From NCBI RefSeq assembly GCF_003293595.1, contig NZ_CP022162.1, positions 2,204,327-2,268,326 on the forward strand: 64,000 bases of DNA. Direction: 5' to 3'. Both the position numbers and the translations under genes were made by a program. This DNA is from Microbacterium sp. PM5. Its GTDB lineage: Bacteria > Actinomycetota > Actinomycetes > Actinomycetales > Microbacteriaceae. This document shows positions 17,411-25,195 of this stretch, in pieces (the stretch's first letter is position 1; each line of letters starts with the position of its first letter). The notes under the pieces were generated by a model that made no database searches, had not been told where the DNA came from, and worked only from the letters and a program-made list of their open reading frames with translations.

Positions 17411-18366
17411 TGGACGGGTTCCGCATTCCGGTGGGCCAGTGGGCCGAGACGGTCGTCGATGTCGTCGGCGACGCGCTGCGCGGACTGTTCGACGCGGTGG
17501 CGCTCGTTCTGGGCGCCGTCTACGACGCGGTGGACGCCGTGCTCATGGCGCCGCCGTTCTGGCTGCTGATCGTCGTGCTCGCCGCGGCGGCGTTCGCCGT
17601 GAGCGGCTGGCGCCTGGCGCTGGGCACCGCCCTCGGCCTGCTCGTGATCGTGGGCGTCGATCAGTGGGACAACGCGATGGACACCCTCGCCCTGGTCATC
17701 GTCGCGGCGCTCGTCGCGATCGTGATCGCGATCCCCGTCGGCATCTGGGCCGCCCGCAGCGACGCCGTCTCGCGCATCGTGCGCCCCGTGCTCGACTTCC
17801 TGCAGACGATGCCCGCCTTCGTCTACCTCATCCCCGCGATCATCTTCTTCGGCGTCGGGGCGGTGCCGGGCATGATCGCGACGATCCTCTTCGCGATCGC
17901 CCCCGGCGTGCGGCTGACCGAACTCGGCATCCGGGGCGTCGACAGCGAGGTCGTCGAGGCGGGGTACGCGTTCGGGGCTTCGCCGGCGCGTGTGCTGCGG
18001 CAGATTCAGATCCCGCTGGCGCTGCCGTCGATCATGGCCGGCGTCAACCAGGTGATCATGCTGAGTCTCTCGATGGTCGTCATCGCGGGCATGGTCGGCG
18101 CCGGCGGACTCGGCGGCGAGATCGTTCGCGCCATCGGGCGCATCAACGTGGGCCTGGGCTTCGAAGCCGGCCTGTCGGTCGTCATGATCGCGATGATCCT
18201 CGACCGTCTGACTTCGGCGCTGGGCCGGCCTCGTGCCCCGCGCCGGGCGGGCGCGGTTCGCCGCACCCGCAACGGCGGGTCGACGGCCCGCCCCAGCCGC
18301 GGAGAGTCCGCGGCTGACACCGACCGATCCGCGGACAGCACGCGGATGGAGAGGACGTCAGCATGA
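17410..18366 (+). CDS. Glycine betaine/proline ABC transporter permease
   Basis: The 318-residue membrane protein of the ProW/OpuAB type has an N-terminal extension, about seven hydrophobic segments and the BPD permease core. Core motifs include FLQTMPAFVYLIPAIIFFGVGAVPGMIATILFAIAPGVRLTELGIRGV and the EAA-like loop EVVEAGYAFGASPARVLRQIQIPLALPSIMAGVNQVIM. The last 50 residues are Arg/Ser/Thr rich and probably disordered. Its ATG uses the last base of the ATPase stop, and its stop overlaps the binding-protein ATG by 4 bp, so the three genes are translationally coupled. Confidence 0.95.
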   Translation: MDGFRIPVGQWAETVVDVVGDALRGLFDAVALVLGAVYDAVDAVLMAPPFWLLIVVLAAAAFAVSGWRLALGTALGLLVIVGVDQWDNAMDTLALVIVAALVAIVIAIPVGIWAARSDAVSRIVRPVLDFLQTMPAFVYLIPAIIFFGVGAVPGMIATILFAIAPGVRLTELGIRGVDSEVVEAGYAFGASPARVLRQIQIPLALPSIMAGVNQVIMLSLSMVVIAGMVGAGGLGGEIVRAIGRINVGLGFEAGLSVVMIAMILDRLTSALGRPRAPRRAGAVRRTRNGGSTARPSRGESAADTDRSADSTRMERTSA

Positions 18367-19253
18367 ACAAGACCAAGAGCATCCTGGGCGGTATTGCCCT
18401 GAGCGCCGCCGCAGCGCTCACCCTGAGCGGCTGTGCCGGCGGCACGGGAGGCGCGGGCGGTTCCGACGCGAAGTCGATCGAGATCGCCGTGTTCAACGGG
18501 TGGGACGAGGGCATCGCCGCGTCGTACCTGTGGCAGTCGATCCTCGAGGACAAGGGCTATGACGTGAAGCTCACGTTCGCCGACGTCGCGCCCGTCTACC
18601 AGGGCCTCGCTCGCGGCGACTTCGACCTCGTGCTGGACACCTGGCTGCCCACCACGCACGCCGACTACATGGAGCGCTACGGCGACAAGGTCGACGACCT
18701 CGGGGCCTGGAACGACGACGCGCGACTCACCGTCGCCGTCAACGCCGACGCGCCGATCGACTCGCTCGATCAGCTGGCCGCGGCATCCGACCAGTTCGGC
18801 GGTCGCATCGTCGGCATCGAACCGGGCTCGGGGCTCATGCGCATCACCGGCGACGATGTCGTTCCCGGCTACGGGCTCGAGGGGATGGAACTCGTGGAGT
18901 CGTCTACGCCGGCCATGCTCGCCGAGCTCAAGAAGGCGACGGATGCCGGGCAGAACATCGCGGTGACGCTGTGGCGGCCGCACTGGGCGTACAACGCGTT
19001 CCCGGTGAAGGACCTCGCCGACCCGAAGGGTCTGCTGGGGGATGCCGAGAGCATCCACTCGGTGGCGGCGAGCTCGTTCGCGAAGGACCACCCCGAGGTG
19101 CACGGCTGGATCTCGAACTTCACGATGCCCACCGACACGCTCGCCTCGCTCGAGAACGCGATGTTCAACGAGTACAGCGGTGACGACTACGCGCCGGTGA
19201 TCAAGAAGTGGATCGCCGAGAACCAGGAGTGGGTCGACAGCCTCACGTCCTGA
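18363..19253 (+). CDS. Glycine betaine ABC transporter substrate-binding lipoprotein
   Basis: The 296-residue lipoprotein has a signal peptide ending LTLSGC (Cys22) and the OpuAC/ProX-type fold. Family stretches are IEIAVFNGWDEGIAASYLWQSILEDKGYDV, LARGDFDLVLDTWLPTTHADYMERYGDKVDDLGAW and NIAVTLWRPHWAYNAFPVKDLADPKG. Trp and Tyr residues in these segments form the aromatic cage for quaternary amines in related proteins. It completes the osmoprotectant importer encoded by the two genes upstream. Confidence 0.95.
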   Translation: MNKTKSILGGIALSAAAALTLSGCAGGTGGAGGSDAKSIEIAVFNGWDEGIAASYLWQSILEDKGYDVKLTFADVAPVYQGLARGDFDLVLDTWLPTTHADYMERYGDKVDDLGAWNDDARLTVAVNADAPIDSLDQLAAASDQFGGRIVGIEPGSGLMRITGDDVVPGYGLEGMELVESSTPAMLAELKKATDAGQNIAVTLWRPHWAYNAFPVKDLADPKGLLGDAESIHSVAASSFAKDHPEVHGWISNFTMPTDTLASLENAMFNEYSGDDYAPVIKKWIAENQEWVDSLTS

Positions 19254-19262
19254 CGATCGCGG

Positions 19263-20024
19263 TCAGGAACGGGGTCCGGCGTCTGCCGGGCCCCGTTCGT
19301 CGTCGGGGGTCGGCTGCGGACGCTCGAGCTGCAGGGCGACCTTGGTCTCGAGACGCTCGACGGCCTCGTCGGAGAGCGCCAGCAGACCGTCGACCTCCTC
19401 CCGCACCCGGCGATAGGCGACCTGACGCTCCGCCGGGGTCGCGGACTGGTCGAGCGCGACGGCCAGCAGCTGTTGCGCCGTGGCCAGACGCTTGCGCTCG
19501 GCATCGCTGAACTGGGAGTCACGCACGCGCCGGGCGTCACGCTCTGCGAGATCGAACGCGACCTCGTAATCGGTGACGGCGCCGCGGTACTCGGCGACCT
19601 GTTCCGCGCTGACCCGCGCATCCGCCGACGCCGGGCGCAGCCGGTCGGCGATCTTCTTGGCGCGCAGGAACGCGGCGGTCAGGGGCTGCCGCCCGTCGCT
19701 CATGGTGGGAAATGCGATCATGCGAGCGACGTCGAGCTCGTACTCCAGCCAGCGCGCGGTGACGTCGTCGTGCACCGCGAACAGTTTCTCGAGCTGGTCG
19801 GGCAGCGGTGACGGCTTCGTGATCGGTTGTGGTTCGCCGGCGCGGCTGACCCGTGTGGACGCGGTGACGGACTTCAGTTCGGCCTTCGCCCGCATGACCT
19901 CGAGCCGGCGCGCGTGACGGCGCTGCGCCAGCACGTCCCAGCGACGCACGACGCCGCCGGCGACGCCGAGAAGGGGAAACACCAGCCACCAGTAGCTGCC
20001 GGCGAAGGTCCAGAAGTGATCCAC
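19263..20024 (-). CDS. Membrane-anchored coiled-coil protein, function unknown (paralogue of next gene)
   Basis: The 253-residue protein has one N-terminal hydrophobic segment (YWWLVFPLLGVAGGVV, residues 11-26) followed by a basic stretch and long charged helices. It is clearly related to the 319-residue product at 20034-20993: both start MDxxW..xxxxWW, and they share the block VTARWLEYELDVARMIAFPTMSDGRQPLTAAFLRAKKIADRLRPASADARVSAEQVAEYR. I do not recognise a catalytic motif. The tandem arrangement points to duplication, and the two products may form a complex on the inner face of the membrane. Confidence 0.75.
   Translation of the reverse strand: MDHFWTFAGSYWWLVFPLLGVAGGVVRRWDVLAQRRHARRLEVMRAKAELKSVTASTRVSRAGEPQPITKPSPLPDQLEKLFAVHDDVTARWLEYELDVARMIAFPTMSDGRQPLTAAFLRAKKIADRLRPASADARVSAEQVAEYRGAVTDYEVAFDLAERDARRVRDSQFSDAERKRLATAQQLLAVALDQSATPAERQVAYRRVREEVDGLLALSDEAVERLETKVALQLERPQPTPDDERGPADAGPRS
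19268..19297 (+). terminator. Terminator of the betaine importer operon
   Basis: An inverted repeat of 13 bp with one mismatch (19268-19280 and 19285-19297) and a 4-nt loop lies 15 bp after the binding-protein stop. It overlaps the 3' end of the converging coding sequence on the other strand. Confidence 0.6.
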
Positions 20025-20033
20025 GGGCTTACC

Positions 20034-20993
20034 TTACGCGCGCGGGCGCGCGGGGACGGGCCACACGCGACGGCCGTCATCACCGTCGGCATCCGGACCG
20101 CCCGCGGCGCCGGCTCCGGTCGCCGTGCCCGAGGATGCCGTGGGGCGCGTCGCCGGCGACGTGCGCGCCGCCACCACGCGGGCCAGCGCTTCGGTGCCGC
20201 GCGCGAGCGCGGTCTGCGTCAGGCTGTGCGCGATGATCGTCCACTGGTCCCGCACCGGGGCACCGGTGCTCGCGGCATCCGGATCTCCGGGTTGGGGGCG
20301 TGCGGGTGCGTCACCCGCCGTGCGCGCCTGCCGCCAGGCCTCGGCCTCGGCCACGGCGAAGGCGCGCCCGGCTGCCGCCACCGCGTCGCGGTACGCGGTG
20401 AAGCGAGCGGGTGCGACACGGGCGTGCGCCGTGGCGGGGCGGTGCTGGCGCGCCACCTGATCGGCGGCGAGGAAGGCGGCGGTGGCGGGCTGGCGCGCAT
20501 CGGTCATCGCCGGGAAGGCGATGAGCCGTGCCGGATCGGTCTCGTACGTCATCCACCGCGCGATGATCTCGTCGTGTGCGCTCATCACGCGCGCGAGTGG
20601 CAGGTGCGCGTCGTCTCCCACCGGCGGCAGTGCCGCACGAGCGGCCGACACGTGTGCACGCCGCGAGCGGGCCGTCGCGGCCGCCACGCGGACCTCGTCG
20701 GTGGCGCGATCCAGCTCCCGACGGGCCGCGGCGACCTCTGCCGCGCTCGCCCGACCGGTGGTGCGCTCAGCCTGCAGCCGATCGAGCTCTGCGCGCGCCA
20801 CCCGCACCGCGGCACGGGCTGTCGCCGCATCGCGCTTCGCGGTGCGCAGCTCGAGTCGGGCCGCGTCCAGCTCGATGCGCCGGCGGCGCTCGCGCCGTTC
20901 GCGGCGCAGGCCGAGCCAGCCGAGGGTGCCGGTACCGATTGTCGCCGGTCCGATCCACCAGAACTCGGCGATTGTCGCCCAGAGCGGATCCAC
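20034..20993 (-). CDS. Membrane-anchored coiled-coil protein, function unknown (paralogue of previous gene)
   Basis: The 319-residue protein starts MDPLWATIAEFWWIGPATIGTGTLGWLGL, a short membrane segment, then an Arg-rich stretch and a long Ala/Arg/Glu coiled coil (about residues 30-150) with heptad-like AARLELRTAKRDAATARAAVRVARAELDRL. A conserved block at about 165-240 (DEIIARWMTYETDPARLIAFPAMTDARQPATAAFLAADQVARQHRPATAHARVAPARFTAYRDAV) matches its neighbour at 19263-20024. The C-terminus is Ala/Thr/Gly rich and probably disordered. The two genes are 9 bp apart and co-directional. The function is unknown; it appears to be an actinobacterial hypothetical family. Confidence 0.75.
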   Translation of the reverse strand: MDPLWATIAEFWWIGPATIGTGTLGWLGLRRERRERRRRIELDAARLELRTAKRDAATARAAVRVARAELDRLQAERTTGRASAAEVAAARRELDRATDEVRVAAATARSRRAHVSAARAALPPVGDDAHLPLARVMSAHDEIIARWMTYETDPARLIAFPAMTDARQPATAAFLAADQVARQHRPATAHARVAPARFTAYRDAVAAAGRAFAVAEAEAWRQARTAGDAPARPQPGDPDAASTGAPVRDQWTIIAHSLTQTALARGTEALARVVAARTSPATRPTASSGTATGAGAAGGPDADGDDGRRVWPVPARPRA

Positions 20994-21035
20994 GCCCTCA
21001 GCCTAGCCAGGCCGCCTGGGAGCGCTCGCAGAGAG

Positions 21036-21051
21036 GGATGCCGCGGCATCC
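21036..21051. repeat. 16-bp palindrome GGATGCCGCGGCATCC
   Basis: This intergenic perfect palindrome is made of the over-represented 7-mer and its complement around CG. Identical copies occur at 33663-33678 and 59311-59326. Confidence 0.7.
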
Positions 21052-21064
21052 GCCCGGGTGAGCC

Positions 21065-21144
21065 GTGACGAACTCCGCAGATGGTGACGAACTCCGCACG
21101 TGCGCAGGCGTTGCGCTGCGGAGTACGTGCGTTCCTGCGGAGTT
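21065..21144. repeat. Short direct and inverted repeats around AACTCCGCA
   Basis: GTGACGAACTCCGCA occurs twice (21065-21079 and 21084-21098), and the inverted form TGCGGAGT(T) occurs at 21117-21124 and 21136-21144. The element can fold into alternative hairpins. It lies between the end of the 44-aa gene and the start of the coiled-coil gene, so it could end the purL transcript or be a small dispersed repeat. Confidence 0.55.
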
Positions 21145-21155
21145 GGTGGCGTGGC

Positions 21156-21290
21156 TCAGCCGAAGAGCAACGCGAGCACCGTCGCGCCGCCGCCCACGAG
21201 GATGAGGGCGACGATCGTGACCCAGGCGATGATGCGGGTGCGGCGCGTGCGCGCCTCGTTCATGCCCTCGTACTCGTCCTGCTCGCTCAT
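21156..21290 (-). CDS. Small single-pass membrane protein (44 aa), linked to purL
   Basis: The product is MSEQDEYEGMNEARTRR, then one hydrophobic helix (IIAWVTIVALILVGGGATVLALLFG) to the end. The N-in topology is suggested by the basic ARTRRTR before the helix. Its ATG begins 5 bp after the purL stop, so it is probably co-transcribed and coupled with purL. The function is unknown; similar short tail-anchored proteins are found beside purine genes in related actinobacteria, which is recollection and not tested here. Confidence 0.75.
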   Translation of the reverse strand: MSEQDEYEGMNEARTRRTRIIAWVTIVALILVGGGATVLALLFG

Positions 21291-21295
21291 GCGGC

Positions 21296-23632
21296 TCAGC
21301 CTACGGGCTCGACCACCGTCGGCCCGAACGCGGCCGGCAGTGTCGCCTGCGACCGCGCGCGCAGCTCGGAGACGGTCAGGGTGAACACGTCCTGCACCTC
21401 CAGGGCGTTCTCGGCCGCGTCCGTTGCCGCGTCGGTGACGCCGATGCGCAGCACGGGGTAGCCCCGACCCTCGCACAGCCCGCGGAACTTCACGTCCTCC
21501 TCGCGCGGCACCGAGACGATGACGCGGCCGGTGGACTCGCTGAACAGGGCGGTTGCGGCATCCACACCGTCGCGCTCCATGATCTCTCGCAGCCAGACGC
21601 GGGCGCCGACGCCGAAGCGCGTCACCGCCTCGGCCAGGGCCTGGGCGAGCCCGCCCGACGAGAGGTCGTGGGCGCTGGAGACCAGCTCCTGCTGGGATGC
21701 CGCGTGGATGAGCTCCGCGAGACGCTTCTCCTGGGCGAGGTCGACCGCCGGCGGGCGTCCGCCGAGGTGGCCGTGCACGGTCTCTGCCCACGCCGAGCCG
21801 CTCAGCTCGGTGGCCGTGACGCCCAGCAGGTAGATGTTCTCGCCGGCATCCTGCCAGCCGCTCGGAATGCGACGGGCGACGTCGTCGATGATGCCCAGAA
21901 CGCCGACGACCGGCGTCGGGAAGATCGGGGTGTCGCCGGTCTGGTTGTAGAAGCTGACGTTGCCGCCGGTGACCGGCACGCCCAGCTCGAGGCACGCGTC
22001 GGCGAGACCGTCGACGGCCTGACCGAACTGCCACATGACCTCGGGGTTCTCCGGGCTGCCGAAGTTGAGGCAGTCGGTGACGGCGGTGGGCACCGCACCC
22101 GTGACGGCGACGTTACGGTACGCCTCGGCGAGGGCCAGCTGCGCGCCCGCGTAGGGGTCGAGCTGGCAGAAGCGCCCGTTGCAGTCGGTGGCGATGGCGA
22201 AGCCGAGGCCGCTCTCCTCGTCGACGCGGATCATGCCGGCGTCGTCGGGGAAGCTGAGGGCGGTGTTTCCCATGACGTAGTAGTCGTACTGGTTGGTCAC
22301 CCAGCTGGTGTCGGCGAGGTTCGGGCTGCCGAGCAGGTCGAGGAACTGCGCCTTCAGCGTCTCGGCGTCATCGGTACGGGGCAGGGCCGATGCCGAGTCG
22401 TCGCGCAGGGCGTCGATCCATGTCGGGTAGGCGACGGGGCGCTCGTAGACGGGGCCGTCGACGGCCACGGTCGAGGGGTCGACGTCGACGATCTGCTCGC
22501 CGTGCCAGAAGATCTGCAGCCGGCCGTCGCCGGTCACCTCGCCGAGGACGCTCGTCTCGACATCCCACTTGCCGGTGACGGCGAGGAACGCGTCGAGCTT
22601 CTCGGGCGCGACGATCGCCATCATGCGCTCCTGGCTCTCGCTCATGAGGATCTCCTCCGGCGTGAGCGTGGGGTCGCGCAGCAGCACGTTCTCGAGGTCG
22701 ACGCGCATGCCCGAGCCGCCGTTGGCGGCCAGCTCGCTCGTCGCGCAGGAGATGCCCGCGGCGCCGAGGTCCTGGATCGCCTCGACGAGTTCGTCGCGGT
22801 AGAGCTCCAAGCAGCACTCGATGAGCACCTTCTCGGCGAACGGGTCGCCCACCTGCACCGCGGGACGCTTCGTGGGGCCGCCGTCGGCGAAGGTGTCGGA
22901 GGCGAGGATCGACGCGCCGCCGATGCCGTCGCCGCCGGTACGCGCTCCGAAGAGCACGACCTTGTTGCCGGCGCCGGTGGCGTTGGCGAGCTTGATGTCT
23001 TCGTGGCGCATGACGCCGACCGCGAGGGCGTTCACCAGCGGGTTGCCCTGGTAGACGGCGTCGAACACCGTCTCGCCGCCGATGTTCGGCAGGCCCAGGC
23101 AGTTCGCGTAGAAGCTGATGCCGCTGACGACGCCGTGCACGACGCGGGCGGTGTCGGGGTTGTCGATGGCGCCGAAGCGCAGCTGGTCCATGACGGCCAC
23201 CGGGCGCGCACCCATCGAGATGATGTCGCGGACGATGCCGCCCACGCCGGTCGCCGCGCCCTGGAAGGGCTCGATGTAGCTGGGGTGGTTGTGGCTCTCG
23301 ACCTTGAACGTGACAGCCCAGCCCTCGCCGACGTCCACGACGCCCGCATTCTGGCCCATGCCGACCATGAGGCGGGCCTTCATCTCCTCCGAGACCTTCT
23401 GGCCGAAGCGGCGCAGATAGATCTTCGACGACTTGTAGGAGCAGTGCTCGCTCCACATCACCGAGTACATCGCCAGCTCGCCGCTGGTGGGACGGCGGCC
23501 GAGGATCTCCTTGATCTGCGCGTACTCGTCGCTCTTGAGTCCGAGTGCCGCGTACGGCTGCTCCTTCTCCGGCGTCTGGACGGCGTTCTCGACAGTGTCT
23601 GCGACCTTGCTGTCGGATGCGGGGGTGCTCAC
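21296..23632 (-). CDS. purL: Phosphoribosylformylglycinamidine synthase, small-type PurL subunit
   Basis: PurL converts FGAR to FGAM with ATP and ammonia in purine synthesis. At 778 residues this is the small actinobacterial/Gram-positive form that needs separate PurS and PurQ, which are not in the window. Typical stretches are [81 protein letters not shown] and [16 protein letters not shown] 23632 was chosen because GGAG lies just before it; the frame runs to a TTG at 23647. A 44-aa membrane protein follows 5 bp downstream. Confidence 0.97.
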   Translation of the reverse strand: MSTPASDSKVADTVENAVQTPEKEQPYAALGLKSDEYAQIKEILGRRPTSGELAMYSVMWSEHCSYKSSKIYLRRFGQKVSEEMKARLMVGMGQNAGVVDVGEGWAVTFKVESHNHPSYIEPFQGAATGVGGIVRDIISMGARPVAVMDQLRFGAIDNPDTARVVHGVVSGISFYANCLGLPNIGGETVFDAVYQGNPLVNALAVGVMRHEDIKLANATGAGNKVVLFGARTGGDGIGGASILASDTFADGGPTKRPAVQVGDPFAEKVLIECCLELYRDELVEAIQDLGAAGISCATSELAANGGSGMRVDLENVLLRDPTLTPEEILMSESQERMMAIVAPEKLDAFLAVTGKWDVETSVLGEVTGDGRLQIFWHGEQIVDVDPSTVAVDGPVYERPVAYPTWIDALRDDSASALPRTDDAETLKAQFLDLLGSPNLADTSWVTNQYDYYVMGNTALSFPDDAGMIRVDEESGLGFAIATDCNGRFCQLDPYAGAQLALAEAYRNVAVTGAVPTAVTDCLNFGSPENPEVMWQFGQAVDGLADACLELGVPVTGGNVSFYNQTGDTPIFPTPVVGVLGIIDDVARRIPSGWQDAGENIYLLGVTATELSGSAWAETVHGHLGGRPPAVDLAQEKRLAELIHAASQQELVSSAHDLSSGGLAQALAEAVTRFGVGARVWLREIMERDGVDAATALFSESTGRVIVSVPREEDVKFRGLCEGRGYPVLRIGVTDAATDAAENALEVQDVFTLTVSELRARSQATLPAAFGPTVVEPVG

Positions 23633-23752
23633 GCGGCGGGACTCCAAGACTCGGGTGCCGGGGACGGCCTCAGTCTAGCCGGGCCGCCGTCGACCGGGCG
23701 GCCCCGAGCTCCGCCACCCGCGGTGAGATGGAGGAGGCCGGGACGGGCCCGG

Positions 23753-24022
23753 TCAGGCCTCGTCGTCGATCACGCCGATGCCCACGGCGTGATGGCTGGG
23801 TTCTTCCGCCTGCGGCAGCGTGGGTTCGATCGGGTTCGGGGCCAGCGGCTCGTCGGGGTTCGGGGCGAGCGGCTCGTCCGGGTGCGGCGCCAACGGCTCT
23901 TCGCCGGGATCCTTCTCCGTGCTCGGCTCGGTCAGCTCCTCGGTATCGGGCTCGGTCGCGGCGGGGGCGTCTTCGGTCCCGACGCCAGGCGTCGTGTCGG
24001 GGGATGTCTGCGGGGTGGTCAT
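23753..24022 (-). CDS. Acidic Pro/Glu/Asp-rich repeat protein (89 aa), function unknown
   Basis: The protein is almost wholly low complexity: a Thr/Pro/Glu-rich N-terminal half, then three copies of the octamer (E)EPLAP(H/N)P(D/I), and a short tail ending HHAVGIGVIDDEA. No signal peptide or membrane helix is seen. ATG 24022 has a strong AAGGAGG ribosome-binding site, which supports real translation. It is predicted to be disordered and strongly acidic. The function cannot be inferred. Confidence 0.7.
   Translation of the reverse strand: MTTPQTSPDTTPGVGTEDAPAATEPDTEELTEPSTEKDPGEEPLAPHPDEPLAPNPDEPLAPNPIEPTLPQAEEPSHHAVGIGVIDDEA
23831..23902 (-). repeat. Three tandem 24-bp units inside the acidic repeat protein
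   Basis: Units at 23831-23854, 23855-23878 and 23879-23902 are near-identical and encode the EPLAPxPD octamer. The first two differ at only a few bases, so copy number may vary between strains. Confidence 0.8.
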
Positions 24023-24130
24023 GTCGTCCTCCTTCGTCATGAACTCCACTGTTCGCTGCCGTCGGCGGCGACGCACGGGGGTTGACAGGAGGGGTCGTGG
24101 ATGTCGTCGCCGCGACGTATCCTCGCCCTC

Positions 24131-24526
24131 ATGACCGGACTCACTCCGTACCTCTCCTTCGACGGCACCGCACGCGACGCCCTCGAGTTCTACCGCGGGG
24201 TGTTCGGCGGCGAGCTCGTCCTCGCGACGTTCGGCGAGTTCGGGCGCGACGACGGGCCCGCCGACCGCATCGCGCACGGCATGCTGCAGGGGGTCGTCGA
24301 GCTCTTCGCCTCGGATGCCGCGAGCGGGGAGCCGACACTCGAACTCCGCGGCATCCTGTTCTCCCTGCTGGGCACCGCCGAGCCGGCCGTCTTGGAGGAG
24401 TGGTTCGCGGCGCTCGCCGACGGGGGCGATGTGCTCGACCCGCTCGCGTTGCGACCCTGGGGTGACCACGACGGTCAGGTGCGCGACCGGTTCGGGGTGA
24501 CCTGGCTCATCGGCTACCAAGGATGA
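24131..24526 (+). CDS. VOC-family (PhnB/glyoxalase-like) protein
   Basis: The 131-residue protein has the PhnB-type vicinal-oxygen-chelate pattern: TPYLSFDGTARDALEFYRGVFGGELVLATFGEF at the start, a central ELRGILFSLLGTAE strand region and the C-terminal WGDHDGQVRDRFGVTWLIGYQG. The usual metal-binding residues are not all evident, so it may bind a small molecule without classic glyoxalase chemistry. The ATG at 24131 fits the family start better than an in-frame ATG 30 bases earlier. Its end overlaps the zinc-finger gene by 4 bp. Confidence 0.88.
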   Translation: MTGLTPYLSFDGTARDALEFYRGVFGGELVLATFGEFGRDDGPADRIAHGMLQGVVELFASDAASGEPTLELRGILFSLLGTAEPAVLEEWFAALADGGDVLDPLALRPWGDHDGQVRDRFGVTWLIGYQG

Positions 24527-24858
24527 CCGACCCGGTCGACCGGCTTCGCGCCCGCGCGGCGGAGCTCGACGCGTTGTGGGCCCGGCTGGACGCCGACGAG
24601 GCGTCGGTGCTCTCCGACCGTGCCGACGCGACGGCCGACGACGAGCACGATCCGGAAGGGTCGACCCTCTCCGGCGAGTGGCAGCGCATCGACGCACTGC
24701 GTCGTTCGGTGCAGGACGAGCGGGCCGAGGTCGCGGCCGCGCTTTCCCGCGTGGAGGCCGGCACGTACGGAACCTGCGTCGTCTGCGGCGGGCCCATCGC
24801 CGCGGGCCGGCTCGAGGCACGGCCGATGGCCACGACCTGCATCGCTTGCGCCGCCTGA
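24523..24858 (+). CDS. TraR/DksA-family zinc-finger protein
   Basis: The 111-residue protein has an N-terminal acidic coiled coil (about 5-80) and a C-terminal four-cysteine zinc finger: Cys85-x2-Cys88 ... Cys106-x2-Cys109 (TCVVCGGPIAAGRLEARPMATTCIAC). Proteins of this family bind in the RNA polymerase secondary channel or are general stress factors. It overlaps the VOC gene by 4 bp (ATGA), so both are translated from one message. It is the last core-like gene before the accessory island. Confidence 0.93.
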   Translation: MTDPVDRLRARAAELDALWARLDADEASVLSDRADATADDEHDPEGSTLSGEWQRIDALRRSVQDERAEVAAALSRVEAGTYGTCVVCGGPIAAGRLEARPMATTCIACAA

Positions 24859-25195
24859 CGGCACAGCCGCGGGCGATTCGAGCCCCGACCCGCGGGGGCT
24901 CGAACTCCTCCCGGGTTCGAACTCCTCCATTCGGCGAGCTTGCGTCGGCGTGGAGCGCCCTGTCGCACAGGCATTGGATGCGGCGAAACGCCGATGCATG
25001 GCCATGACACCTCATGTCGGGACCCCGGCGGGATGACACTGAATGCAAAGGTGATGCCAGTGCAAGGGCCGGGCTTGGCCGGACTTTGTCGTGACACTTT
25101 CCTGACGCCGCCCACTGGTCGGACTCACCGTTGCACGGTCCAGACCTACCGCAAGGGGCGGTCATCGGCCCGACGGGGGCTCCAGTCCGCGACTC
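24859..25195. other. Intergenic left edge of the accessory island, no gene recognised
   Basis: About 337 bp without a supported gene. A 14-base run (TCGAACTCCTCC-like) is repeated at about 24898-24912 and 24914-24928, the second within CGGGTTCGAACTCC, which resembles a tRNA T-loop but lacks a foldable tRNA around it. Base composition becomes less GC-rich from about 25200. It could mark an old integration point. Confidence 0.4.

Noticed and set aside
21668..24085. 805-residue plus-strand frame opposite purL
   Set aside because: It is antisense to a fully conserved purL and shows typical shadow composition.
24898..24935. tRNA-like CGGGTTCGAACTCC sequence
   Set aside because: No acceptor stem, D-arm or anticodon arm can be built around it; kept only as a possible att remnant.
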